DNA of 64,000 bases from an uncultured Lachnospiraceae bacterium. GTDB taxonomy: Bacteria > Bacillota > Clostridia > Lachnospirales > Lachnospiraceae. The position numbers were made by a program, and so were the translations under genes. The stretch covers positions 186,001 through 250,000 of the forward strand of contig CAKRSV010000005.1 in NCBI GenBank assembly GCA_934401915.1, in the 5' to 3' direction. The notes below the pieces were generated by a model. The model was given only the letters and a program-made list of their open reading frames with translations. It made no database searches and was not told the origin of the DNA. Below, piece by piece: positions 1-8,049 of the stretch. How positions within the stretch are numbered: position 1 is the first letter of the stretch; each line of letters begins with the position of its first letter.

Positions 1-75
1 GATCGACGCTCCCCGGTCGTCCTTTTTCAGCCGAATATCCTGTTTTCTTTCCCTTTTACAAACCCTGTTTCTCAT
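1..75 (-). CDS. Partial pilus-locus gene, N-terminus only (runs off window)
   Basis: An ATG at 75 opens a frame that stays open to the window edge (25 codons). It follows the large prepilin-like gene by 43 nt in the same direction, and a purine-rich stretch (GGCGGAAAG, GGAG) lies upstream. The visible peptide is very basic and ends in D-D-R-G-A-S-I. This resembles the leader and cleavage region of PilX-like minor pilins (basic leader, then G, then a small/hydrophobic stretch). Only the leader is visible, so the product is an inference from position and this motif. Confidence 0.5.
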   Translation of the reverse strand, partial: MRNRVCKRERKQDIRLKKDDRGASI

Positions 76-118
76 AGCTCCGCTTTCTTTCCGCCGTCTG
101 CTTTGCTTTTCCTGCCAA

Positions 119-1567
119 CTAATCATTCTTGCTTCCGCTCAGAAGCATCACTCGCTCCTCCAGCGGAAAACCGTTCGCCGCCGCGCCCTTCTTATAGACT
201 GCCACGTGCACATCGTAGATGACATCCGTCTGATCTTCCGGCACCTCTACCGGTGAGCTTCCCATCCGCTTGCCTTCCAGCGTGTAAGCCTTGAGGGACC
301 CCAGCGGAACACGGTTAAAGTCATATACAGTCTCTTCTTCGCCATCAGCGTTAATCTCTTTCATACTTCCTACATAGTCGCCAATCTCTACCCTGTCATC
401 TTCCGACTTGGTTGATGACTCTGCCCCCAGAAAGGTATCGTTGACCAGTGACCGGCCCAGATTCGTGCGGATGACCAGACTGTTCTTGTCCCATCCTTTT
501 AAGTTCAAGTATGCCGTATAATGTTCCTCTGCCTGAAAAAGCTGCGAATCCGTCAGCTCTGCATCCGCCTGTTTGCTCACGATCAGCTGCTTCAGCGGGA
601 TCGCGCTCGTATTGTTGATGATGATCTCATCTTGTGTCATTCCATATTGCGGATAATAAAAGACATAGAACTTTCCACTGGTAAATGTCGGGTTGTCTGT
701 CGGCAACGCGTTCTTTATCTTGATAACGTGTTCGACATATCCGTCTTTTCCATTGTATCCACAATACATACGCACCGTCGCACAAGCGGTCAGGATCGGC
801 AGTCCCTCTTCGTCCACGCTTCCGCTGTCCGCAATGTCGATCTGCGTCCTTCGCCTTGCAGTAAGTCCTGACACAGTAAATCCCTTTGTTGAAAAGTCCA
901 GGTCTGTCCGTCCGACGCCCTTCGCCTCGAACTCGTCCTGAAAAGCCGACCAGATCGCGTCAATTATCGCCGCGTCCTCCGACTTTTTCTGGACATACAT
1001 GCCGTCCTTGCCTTTCACGACGCTTCCTATCTTCGCCATATTCTTGTTGTTATGTCCCTGATTATGTACCTCAAAGAAAGCCGGATCCATCGGATCGCGC
1101 CCGGACAGTACCGAGGGATCCCACGTAGGATCCGCCGTGCCGTCGGTATAGCCGCGGGCGTCCACCTTGATCAGCGCATCGTATCTGCTGCCCTGCATCG
1201 TGACATCCGTCATGGAAAAATAGTACAGTCCTTCGATCGCATTGCCGGAGCCGTCCTTCTCCCGTTCGCTCTCCTCCTGCACGCTCCCTTTGATGAGCTT
1301 GTCGTCCACCACATAGAAGCCGTCCAGCGGCTGGTTGAACTGCTGCTGCAGTTCGTCCACATCGTACGCTTTCAGTCCTTCCATGATATCCTGCGCCACG
1401 GTCGTCGCACGAAGCGTCTGCCGCGATTTCACATTCAGCCTTGTGGATGTGAGGAACAGATGCATCAGCGGAATGACGATGATCGCCAGGATGGTCACTG
1501 CGATCAACAGCTCCACCAGGGAAAAACCGGCATTTCTATTCAGTTTCGATCGGTTTTCTTTCTTCAA
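119..1567 (-). CDS. Large type IV prepilin-like protein
   Basis: A 482-residue protein with a type III prepilin signal. After a basic leader comes N-A-G then F-S-L-V-E-L-L and a hydrophobic helix, so PilD-type cleavage would fall after Gly and the conserved Glu is at +5 of the mature protein. The start chosen is a TTG at 1567, preceded by AAGGGG and 17 nt after the pilO-like stop; the frame is open further upstream but would overlap pilO. About 450 residues follow the N-terminal helix, much longer than the 150-residue major pilin, so it may be a minor pilin, tip adhesin or assembly-initiating pseudopilin. I recognise no adhesin domain. It is the second-last visible gene of the pilus operon. 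Confidence 0.8.
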   Translation of the reverse strand: MKKENRSKLNRNAGFSLVELLIAVTILAIIVIPLMHLFLTSTRLNVKSRQTLRATTVAQDIMEGLKAYDVDELQQQFNQPLDGFYVVDDKLIKGSVQEESEREKDGSGNAIEGLYYFSMTDVTMQGSRYDALIKVDARGYTDGTADPTWDPSVLSGRDPMDPAFFEVHNQGHNNKNMAKIGSVVKGKDGMYVQKKSEDAAIIDAIWSAFQDEFEAKGVGRTDLDFSTKGFTVSGLTARRRTQIDIADSGSVDEEGLPILTACATVRMYCGYNGKDGYVEHVIKIKNALPTDNPTFTSGKFYVFYYPQYGMTQDEIIINNTSAIPLKQLIVSKQADAELTDSQLFQAEEHYTAYLNLKGWDKNSLVIRTNLGRSLVNDTFLGAESSTKSEDDRVEIGDYVGSMKEINADGEEETVYDFNRVPLGSLKAYTLEGKRMGSSPVEVPEDQTDVIYDVHVAVYKKGAAANGFPLEERVMLLSGSKND

Positions 1568-1583
1568 ACCACTGTTCCCCTTT

Positions 1584-2408
1584 TTATTCTGCCGCCTCGG
1601 AAGCCTCCGTACCCTCCAGATCCGGAAGATTCTCCTCACTGTAAATCTTGACGGTTCCAAAAATATTGTCTGTTCCAAGCAGCACCGATGAGAAGTCAGG
1701 CTCGACATACTCCTTGCCCTCCTGCCCCGGCACGCAGTACATATTCACTACGGTAGAGCCTGCCAGCAGTCCGGTCGTCTCGTCAAAGGCAACCGTCACC
1801 TTCTCGATGGACATCCGGTTCGGCTGTACGCAGATGTTCTTGATCCCGCGCTTGAGCCCTTCATAGGTCACGATATAATTGATCGTCGTCTCCCTGTTAA
1901 ACAATCCGTACGGATTCCCAACGGATGTCGTCTCATCCTGCGGCGCTGTCTCCACGGTCTGCGGATCCTGGATTCCCTCCTGATCCTCGTAAGTCTCCAC
2001 TTCTCCGATCTCGTAGGTGTACTCTACTTCCTCTTCCTCCTGCACATCGTCCAGGAATGGAACCTCCTCCAGCGTATTGATCGCCACGGATTCCACCTTC
2101 ATCGGCGCGAGCAGCTCCTGATTGATCGCGAGCAGGATGCTGTCCTCTTCTCTGGTGTCCACCGGGAAAAGCTGGTAGATCGCCTGCATCTCGTTATTCA
2201 TGGACTCCGTCTCTTCTATGTAAGTGCTCTTGTTCTTCATCTTATTGCCGAGGTCGATCACCCGCTGCTGTAACTGTTCGTTCTCAGCCTTCAGCTTCTC
2301 CGTCTTTTCGGTGTTCGGCTTATACGCCAGAAAATACCCCGCCACAGCCACCAGCACGCCGAGCAGTCCGATCAAAAGTAACACGTCTTTTTTCGATGTC
2401 TTTTTCAT
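1584..2408 (-). CDS. pilO: PilO-like pilus inner-membrane alignment protein
   Basis: 274 residues. A short basic N-terminus is followed by one transmembrane helix (about residues 9-29), a coiled coil (about 32-75) and an extracytoplasmic domain with an acidic low-complexity insert (about 125-165). This is PilO architecture. PilO pairs with PilN and PilM to link the cytoplasmic motor to the pilus platform. Its ATG overlaps the stop of the pilM-pilN fusion by 4 nt (ATGA), and a GGAGG lies just upstream. The family diverges strongly in sequence, so the call rests on topology, length and gene order. Confidence 0.75.
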   Translation of the reverse strand: MKKTSKKDVLLLIGLLGVLVAVAGYFLAYKPNTEKTEKLKAENEQLQQRVIDLGNKMKNKSTYIEETESMNNEMQAIYQLFPVDTREEDSILLAINQELLAPMKVESVAINTLEEVPFLDDVQEEEEVEYTYEIGEVETYEDQEGIQDPQTVETAPQDETTSVGNPYGLFNRETTINYIVTYEGLKRGIKNICVQPNRMSIEKVTVAFDETTGLLAGSTVVNMYCVPGQEGKEYVEPDFSSVLLGTDNIFGTVKIYSEENLPDLEGTEASEAAE

Positions 2409-4141
2409 TCTGCCGCCTCCTCCTGCTCCTGTGCCTGTTCCTCTAAGGTCTTATACTCTGCTGTGACCGTAAAGTTGATCGTCTCCTCCGTGCTCTCCTC
2501 GTCCTCCTCGTTCACAATGGACGCGACTCTCACGGATTCCGGACGCAGAGAATGAAATGTTCGGATCTGCTCCACTGTCGCGGCAGCCTCGCCCTTGGTC
2601 GGTACGCTCATATTGATGGAAATTCCTTCCTGCGTACTCTCCATCGCGATCACGCTGACCTTGCTCGGCAGACTTTCCTCCAGCTCCAGCATGAACTCAT
2701 AGAGACTGTCGTTGTTATTCTGCGTCGTCTCATACATCGCAGTTACCTTATTGTAATCTGACTTCGTCGTGACATATTCATTATAGATAGGAATGATCTC
2801 TTCGAGCTTGGCAGATTCCGCTTTCAGCTCCACATTCTTCTTCTGTGCCTCCACGTACTTCACCGTAGAGATACAAGTCATCGCCACGCCCGCGATCACG
2901 CCGATCGCAAGCACCGCATAAGCAATGACAGCGCCGTCTGCTTTGCCGCCGGCTGTTTTCGGCTTACCGGTCTGTTTCTTGCTCTTCTCACTCTCCTTGC
3001 GGAAGCCCATGGGCGCTGCCCCGGCTCCGGCGCAGGCAATGTACTCACCGTACCACTCTTTCTGGAAATTCTTTGCAAGATTCCAGCCTGCCGCCTCTTT
3101 GAGCACAGCCACCTGATAATTCGTCTCTTTTGCAAACAGAACATCCAGACCGCGGATATTTCCGCCAAGACCTGTCAGAAGGATCCGGTCGATCGGCGCC
3201 TGCGCGTTTCTGGACACATAATAATCAATAACTCTGGCAATACCGTTGACCAACGGCAGAAGCGCCTCTGTGACAGCCTTCTTTGCCTCCTGCTCCTCCG
3301 CAGATCCTTGCGGCTGCTCTGCGGCTTTCGCCTGTGCCTGCCCGGCCTCTTCCCCAGTCGCCACTTCTGTCTCTGCGCCTGCTTCTTCCGCGCCCGTCTC
3401 CTCGATCCCTACGCAGTTCTCCCTGCCGAGGATCTCCATCGCCTTCTGCACCGTGTCGGCTTCCTGAAATGCCTTCTGCTCCATCACCGTCTGAATAGTT
3501 TCCTCTACGCCGTATGCCACGTTTCGGCTGAACGAAAGGACGCCGTCCTGAACGACCATCACGTAGGCAGAGCGCTCGTCGATCTTCACGATCATATTGA
3601 CGCCCTGCGCACATTCCCCGCGCACAAGCTGATAAACACTGTTTCCTGCATAGTCCAGCGCCGCAAGCTCCAGCCTGAGTGCCTTCGCCAGATCATAGTA
3701 CCCATCCAGCATTGCAAGCGGAGCCGCCATTACAGCCAGCTTATACTGCTGCTGTCCCTTGGGATCGCCCTGCTTTCCGAGGATGCTGTAAGCAAGCTGA
3801 TACTGGCTCAGGTCCACCGGGAAATAATCTCCAGCGTTCGCTTTCACAACATCCGCGATCCGGTTCTCTTTTACAAAAGGGATCACAACCTCCCTGCTCG
3901 CTATCTTGGCAGAAGTGATCGTAAATAGCACCTGTTTTGCCTTGATCTTATTTTCCGCAAACGCCTTCTTGAGCTCTTCCACATATTCCGGTGTGATAGA
4001 GAGCGCGCCATCGTTGATCACTCCCTCCGGCGTCGGTACGGTAAAACTGTTATAGATCCGGTGTGTCTTCGCCTTGTAATCTGTCTCACAGACTCTAGTC
4101 AGTGAATAACCTATCTCAATACTTATGATCCTGCCGGCCAT
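2405..4141 (-). CDS. pilM-pilN: PilM-PilN fusion protein of the type IV pilus
   Basis: 578 residues. Residues 1-380 are an actin-like PilM domain: it begins G-R-I-I-S-I-E-I-G-Y-S and has a late L-L-T-G-L-G-G-N-I-R-G loop, both nucleotide-binding signatures of this fold. A Glu/Ala/Gln-rich insert interrupts it at about 247-287. A basic linker (381-402) leads to one transmembrane helix (403-425), a coiled coil (about 430-480) and a PilN-like outer domain to 578. In most bacteria PilM is soluble and binds the short cytoplasmic tail of PilN. Here the two are one chain, so the cytoplasmic ring is covalently tied to the membrane subunit. It lies between pilD and pilO, with a hairpin in the 105-bp gap to pilD. 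Confidence 0.9.
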   Translation of the reverse strand: MAGRIISIEIGYSLTRVCETDYKAKTHRIYNSFTVPTPEGVINDGALSITPEYVEELKKAFAENKIKAKQVLFTITSAKIASREVVIPFVKENRIADVVKANAGDYFPVDLSQYQLAYSILGKQGDPKGQQQYKLAVMAAPLAMLDGYYDLAKALRLELAALDYAGNSVYQLVRGECAQGVNMIVKIDERSAYVMVVQDGVLSFSRNVAYGVEETIQTVMEQKAFQEADTVQKAMEILGRENCVGIEETGAEEAGAETEVATGEEAGQAQAKAAEQPQGSAEEQEAKKAVTEALLPLVNGIARVIDYYVSRNAQAPIDRILLTGLGGNIRGLDVLFAKETNYQVAVLKEAAGWNLAKNFQKEWYGEYIACAGAGAAPMGFRKESEKSKKQTGKPKTAGGKADGAVIAYAVLAIGVIAGVAMTCISTVKYVEAQKKNVELKAESAKLEEIIPIYNEYVTTKSDYNKVTAMYETTQNNNDSLYEFMLELEESLPSKVSVIAMESTQEGISINMSVPTKGEAAATVEQIRTFHSLRPESVRVASIVNEEDEESTEETINFTVTAEYKTLEEQAQEQEEAAE

Positions 4142-4180
4142 GAAAGTATTCCTCCTTCAACAAATCTCTATGTACAACAA

Positions 4181-4202
4181 ACCTGTCTTCTAGGAGACAG
4201 GT
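4181..4202 (-). terminator. Intercistronic hairpin between pilD and pilMN
   Basis: Perfect 8-bp arms ACCTGTCT/AGACAGGT with a 6-nt loop lie between the pilD stop and the pilMN start. The plus strand is followed by a T-run and the minus strand by TTTGTTGT. It may attenuate or stabilise mRNA within the operon. Confidence 0.5.
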
Positions 4203-4246
4203 GTATTTTTTCCCAACTCATTCAATTACACATTTGGAATTCCCCT

Positions 4247-4999
4247 TCAGAATTGTCCCAGATACCATTGCAGCATCTGATCCCCCCACATAGCCGCGAT
4301 AAAAACTCCCATAGAAAGATATGGTCCCATTGCAAGCACACGGCTCTCGCCGGAAACCTTCATGCGGATCACATGGATGATGGAGCCGAGAACGCACCCC
4401 AGAAGAAATGCCAGGATGACCAGCTTCCAGCCAAGCAAAAGTCCGCAGGCAGCCATCAGTTTCACATCGCCGCCGCCGATCGCTCTCCCCTTCGTAGCAT
4501 AGTATAAAATCGCAAGCACAGCACTGACAGCCACGAGACCGATCAGATACTCTGTCCAGTTGGAAAGATCTGTGATGAGCCGGACCAGTCCCAGTGCCAG
4601 TATAAAAAGATTGATTCCAAGCGGAATCTCGTAGGTTCTGAAATCTATGATGCTAAGCACCAATAACGCTGAAAAAAGTAAACAGTAGAGTAGGGATTCT
4701 ACGCTTACCCCTTTTACCAGTAAGACCAGTACATACGCTACGCCGTTCAGCGCCTCGATCAGAGGATACTGAACCGACAGCCTGGCCTTACATTTCCGAC
4801 ACCTGCCGCCCAGTGCCACATAACTGATCACCGGAAACATGTCATACCATTTAAGCTGATAACCACATGACATACAATGGGATCTCGTTCTCACAATATC
4901 CTCTTTTTTCGGGATGCGATAGATGCAGACATTTAAAAAGCTGCCGATCACGATTCCGAAGAGGAAGGTTATTAAATAGAGTATTATGTTCACTGTCAT
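4247..4999 (-). CDS. pilD: Prepilin peptidase / N-methyltransferase PilD
   Basis: 250 residues, a polytopic membrane aspartyl protease that removes prepilin leaders and N-methylates the new terminus. The N-terminal cytoplasmic zinc loop has the full C-x2-C...C-x2-C set (Cys42, 45, 67, 70). The catalytic Asp pair is present as I-I-D-F-R (Asp119) and G-G-G-D-V-K-L (Asp178). Length and about eight helices fit the bifunctional PilD/ComC family. It presumably processes the pilin at 5.2-5.6 kb and the large prepilin at 0.1-1.6 kb. The start at 4999 gives the expected N-terminal membrane helix. Confidence 0.95.
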   Translation of the reverse strand: MTVNIILYLITFLFGIVIGSFLNVCIYRIPKKEDIVRTRSHCMSCGYQLKWYDMFPVISYVALGGRCRKCKARLSVQYPLIEALNGVAYVLVLLVKGVSVESLLYCLLFSALLVLSIIDFRTYEIPLGINLFILALGLVRLITDLSNWTEYLIGLVAVSAVLAILYYATKGRAIGGGDVKLMAACGLLLGWKLVILAFLLGCVLGSIIHVIRMKVSGESRVLAMGPYLSMGVFIAAMWGDQMLQWYLGQF

Positions 5000-5018
5000 T
5001 TGCGTGTTCCTTTTTCAA

Positions 5019-5052
5019 AATAATCCCCAACGGTTTCCCGCCAGGGATTATT
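5019..5052 (-). terminator. Hairpin between pilin and pilD
   Basis: Perfect 9-bp arms AATAATCCC/GGGATTATT are separated by 16 nt that can pair internally. On the minus strand TTTTGAAAAA follows, on the plus strand CAATTTTT. It lies directly downstream of the major pilin gene, where partial termination would give more pilin mRNA than pilD/pilMNO mRNA. Confidence 0.6.
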
Positions 5053-5168
5053 CAATTTTTAAAGAAAAGCATTGCCTTTTTATAGCATCCATCGCTTCTA
5101 AATTTTATATTATTTATGATGATACGCTATTTCAGCATACAAGCATCCTTTGATTTTCAAACTGCAGA

Positions 5169-5627
5169 TTAGTTATTCGCACCAAGCATTCTATTGCTGA
5201 ACTCGCCCGTTGTTGCTTCGCTAGTAGCAGAATAAGTAAAATCGAGATTGCCATCATTGACAGTCCACGCAATTGTGTAATCCTGCCACTCGGTTCTGCT
5301 CTGTCTTCTTGTATGTAACACATTAGATGCATCTAACAAACCTGCATCCTGTAATGCTGCTCCAAGGAATGCAGTGGGATCTAATGTCTGGTCAGACTGA
5401 GTAATTGTAATACTTCCAGCTGCAGGCGCTACTGTTGCATCCGGGTCAGACGCATATACCTGTAATGCGGTGACAATCTCCGTTGCGTTCTGAAGGTCTG
5501 TTGAATTTCTTGTTCTCTCCACATACTTCAGATACTGAGGTGCCAGTACCACGATCAGGATTGCCATGATGGCAATAACGATGATCAGCTCCACAAGGGA
5601 GAAACCTTTGTTGTTCATCTTTTTCAT
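5169..5627 (-). CDS. pilA: Major type IV pilin
   Basis: 152 residues. The leader M-K-K-M-N-N-K-G is followed by F-S-L-V-E-L-I and a long hydrophobic helix, the canonical type IV pilin N-terminus (cleavage after Gly8, Glu at +5). The remaining ~115 residues are Ala/Thr/Asp-rich with no Cys pair, as in many Gram-positive pilins. A GGAGAGAGG ribosome site precedes the ATG. It is the smallest prepilin here and sits between pilC and pilD with a hairpin behind it, which supports its role as the abundant shaft subunit. Confidence 0.93.
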   Translation of the reverse strand: MKKMNNKGFSLVELIIVIAIMAILIVVLAPQYLKYVERTRNSTDLQNATEIVTALQVYASDPDATVAPAAGSITITQSDQTLDPTAFLGAALQDAGLLDASNVLHTRRQSRTEWQDYTIAWTVNDGNLDFTYSATSEATTGEFSNRMLGANN

Positions 5628-5707
5628 TTTCCTCTCTCCTTTTCCTCATGAAAAATATATCTTAAACGCATCCGGTCCCTACTACGCGGCTGCATTTAAT
5701 TCGTATG

Positions 5708-6922
5708 TTACAGGTTGTCCAAAGCGCTGTACATGGTTACCATCGGCGCCATGACTGCTGCTATCAGAATACCGACGATACCCGCCAGCACGATAATGAT
5801 CATCGGCTCCATCGCCGCCATCAGCGACTGTACCGCCATTTCCACCTCTTCTTCATAGTAATCAGCGAGCTTGTTCAGCATTTCCTCCGTAGAACCCGCT
5901 TCCTCTCCAATATGTATCATGTGGTAAACCATCGGCGGGAACAATCCACAGGTCTGGAGCGGCTGTGAGAGCGGTACGCCGATCACAATCTGACCGAGTG
6001 CATCTTTAAGCGCTTCCTTAAACCAGATATTTGGCATTGTATCTGCCACAATATCGACCGCCTCTGTCAGCGGTACGCCCGCTACCAGAAGCGTGCTGAG
6101 TGTCCTCGCCATCTGCGAACACGCCGACTTCACGACCAGATTCTTGATCGCCGGAATCTTGAGCTGCAATCCTCCGAACACGTGCTTGCCGGAATCCGTC
6201 CGTCCATATGCCTTCAATACGGCTACTAAAGCAATAATAATTGGGATGATAATAAACCAGAAATGCTGTATGAATGTGCTAAGTGCTATGACCGCTTTGG
6301 TGATAGCCGGCAGATCCACTCCCAATTCTCCGAACATGTCCATATATCTGGGAATGACTACCACAAGCATAACAATGACAACTGCCACCGCTACGCACGC
6401 CACCACAACAGGGTAGATCATGGCTTTTTTAACTAATGCCTGTGTCTTGGCGGATTTTTCGAACTGAACCGCCATTCTTTCCATCGCTGTATCCAGACTA
6501 CCGGAGGCCTCGCCAGCCTTCGCCATCTGTACCATCAGTTCCGGGAATACCTTGGGATGCCTCGACAGAGCCGCTGCAAAACTTTCGCCCTTCTCCACAT
6601 CTGCTCTCGCCGCGTGGAGCGCTTTCTGCATCTTTACGTTTTCCGTCTGATCTGCGAGCATATTCAATGTCTCAATGATCGTGACACCCGCTCTCGTGAT
6701 ACTGGAAAACTGCCGACAGAACACCGCGAGATCCCGCGCCGTCGGTCCTTTGCTGAAATCAAGACTAATATCTTTTGTAAGTGCATTCTGCTGCGTCACT
6801 TCAAGAACGATAAGCCCCTGACTCTTCAGCTCACGCCTTACCTGTTCTTCTATTTCTGCCTCTCTGCTGCCCTTTACTTCTTTGCCTGTCTTATCGATCG
6901 CGACGTATCCCCAGGTCGCCAT
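5708..6922 (-). CDS. pilC: Type IV pilus inner-membrane platform protein PilC
   Basis: 404 residues, the usual PilC/GspF length, with two repeated cytoplasmic T2SF domains. The first contains F-C-R-Q-F-S-S-I-T-R-A-G-V, the second M-A-R-T-L-S-T-L-L-V-A-G-V-P. Three transmembrane segments are visible (about 170-195, 220-240, 375-398). PilC is the rotor-like platform acted on by PilB and PilT. A start-proximal GGAGGAAG and a clear promoter about 50 nt upstream suggest that pilC begins its own transcription unit, separated from pilB by a divergent gene. Confidence 0.95.
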   Translation of the reverse strand: MATWGYVAIDKTGKEVKGSREAEIEEQVRRELKSQGLIVLEVTQQNALTKDISLDFSKGPTARDLAVFCRQFSSITRAGVTIIETLNMLADQTENVKMQKALHAARADVEKGESFAAALSRHPKVFPELMVQMAKAGEASGSLDTAMERMAVQFEKSAKTQALVKKAMIYPVVVACVAVAVVIVMLVVVIPRYMDMFGELGVDLPAITKAVIALSTFIQHFWFIIIPIIIALVAVLKAYGRTDSGKHVFGGLQLKIPAIKNLVVKSACSQMARTLSTLLVAGVPLTEAVDIVADTMPNIWFKEALKDALGQIVIGVPLSQPLQTCGLFPPMVYHMIHIGEEAGSTEEMLNKLADYYEEEVEMAVQSLMAAMEPMIIIVLAGIVGILIAAVMAPMVTMYSALDNL

Positions 6923-6969
6923 ATTTCTTCCTCCATAACAATTACCTATGTCATCCCCTACATAAGTAT

Positions 6970-6997
6970 ATTATAAAGATTTTCCACCATTTTTCAA
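6970..6997 (-). promoter_or_regulatory. Sigma-A-type promoter of pilC operon
   Basis: On the minus strand TTGAAA, a 16-bp spacer and TATAAT lie about 48 nt upstream of the pilC ATG. It fits the view that pilC-pilA-pilD-pilMN-pilO are transcribed separately from pilB. Confidence 0.65.
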
Positions 6998-7217
6998 TAT
7001 TTTGCACTAAATTTGTACTACTTTCAGTTAACATGCACAAAACACGCTCTATATTTCAAGTCATTATTCATCACTTTTTTCAATCTGTCACGTTTTACAT
7101 AGATTTTACTTACATGAAAGGACTTCGAATCCTTCCACAGGTGCCTGATCTCCTGTTGGTAGACCATCCTATATCCTTTTTTTCAACTCTTACCATTATT
7201 ATACTCATATATAGAAG

Positions 7218-7246
7218 TTGACACTACATTTTTAGTGCGGTATATT
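7218..7246 (+). promoter_or_regulatory. Sigma-A promoter of the inserted membrane-protein gene
   Basis: A consensus -35 TTGACA, 17-bp spacer and TATATT lie 33 nt upstream of the ATG at 7280. The 6923-7279 gap holds this promoter and the opposing pilC promoter; I see nothing else in it. Confidence 0.7.
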
Positions 7247-7279
7247 AACCTCATCAAACTACAAAGGAGAATATTATTT

Positions 7280-7888
7280 ATGGATTTATTTACAAAAGGT
7301 ATTATTACGATCCTCCCTCCCATTATTACAGGAATATTTGGCTTCTATATCGCAAAATATCAATCTAACCGTAATGCTCCATTAGAAAAGTTAGAAATTG
7401 CGTATAACAGAATTTATTGCCCAGTATCTAGACTATTGCACCGTGAACCAAATTTCAAAGAAATCGATGTAGATTCCGTTATTTCTACCGTTTCTTCTTA
7501 TTTAGCTAAATATGAAAATTATGCCGATAGATCCACACTAATGGCCTTTCGATCATTATGCAAATACAAAAATAAAGAAACCTATCAAAATTTTCAAAAC
7601 AACATATACACCAATAGCGCATATCTCCGCAGACGGCTTGGTTATTTAGAACCTAGCATTATTCAGACATATATGTACTTATCAAAAACCGAACAGTCAA
7701 CCATTAGACTAATACTCGAATTTGCAGCAACATATTTTTTCTTTATTTTATCAACCTTACCCTTTGGTGACATTCATACTATTTGTCTATCTTTAGGAGT
7801 AGCAGCCGTAATAATCCTTATACTGGAAATAATAGTCAAATTTCTTCACTTCGTATATCATAAAACCAAAAAATTATTTTGTTTATAA
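7280..7888 (+). CDS. Unknown two-end membrane protein inserted in pilus locus
   Basis: 202 residues from the ATG at 7280, which has AAAGGAG about 10 nt upstream; an upstream in-frame start would lie inside the promoter and is rejected. One transmembrane helix lies near the N-terminus (about 5-25) and a hairpin of two near the C-terminus (about 150-190). A basic, aromatic cytoplasmic stretch rich in Tyr, Arg and Asn lies between them. I do not recognise the family. It is markedly AT-richer than the pilus genes, on the opposite strand, has its own promoter and is followed by a perfect hairpin. These signs suggest an independently acquired gene. One possibility is a small membrane effector or immunity protein, but nothing in the sequence proves a function. 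Confidence 0.75.
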   Translation: MDLFTKGIITILPPIITGIFGFYIAKYQSNRNAPLEKLEIAYNRIYCPVSRLLHREPNFKEIDVDSVISTVSSYLAKYENYADRSTLMAFRSLCKYKNKETYQNFQNNIYTNSAYLRRRLGYLEPSIIQTYMYLSKTEQSTIRLILEFAATYFFFILSTLPFGDIHTICLSLGVAAVIILILEIIVKFLHFVYHKTKKLFCL

Positions 7889-7988
7889 GGAGAATCTCCG
7901 GCAAATTGCCGGAGATTCCCTCCACTTTCGTATTTAGTTTCTGTATGCCCTGTGCCAGCTTTTCCAGCACATTTTGTCTTTTCGCCAT
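7836..7988 (-). CDS. Small ORF downstream of pilB, possibly a gene remnant
   Basis: A 50-codon frame from an ATG at 7988, preceded by AGGAG at good spacing, 60 nt after the pilB stop. The first ~25 residues are amphipathic and Lys/Gln-rich; the rest reads through the hairpin at 7892-7918 and into the 3' end of the opposing gene. It may be the 5' stub of a pilus gene cut by the inserted plus-strand gene, or spurious. Confidence 0.3.
   Translation of the reverse strand: MAKRQNVLEKLAQGIQKLNTKVEGISGNLPEILLINKIIFWFYDIRSEEI
7892..7918 (+). terminator. Perfect inverted repeat after the inserted gene
   Basis: Arms of 13 bp (GAATCTCCGGCAA and its exact complement) are separated by one base, four nt after the stop at 7888. 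No strong T-run follows on either strand. It could be a bidirectional terminator between convergent genes or the scar of an insertion. Confidence 0.55.
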
Positions 7989-8049
7989 CTGCTGCTCCTG
8001 CCTGTTCCACAGTCCTTTTCGGGCGTGTCCCATCGTCTTTCGGTCTGGT

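Noticed and set aside
3225..3614. Long open frame antisense/alternate to pilMN
   Set aside because: Arg/Gly-rich low-complexity product in a shadow frame of the Glu/Ala-rich insert of a clearly coding gene; no ribosome site.
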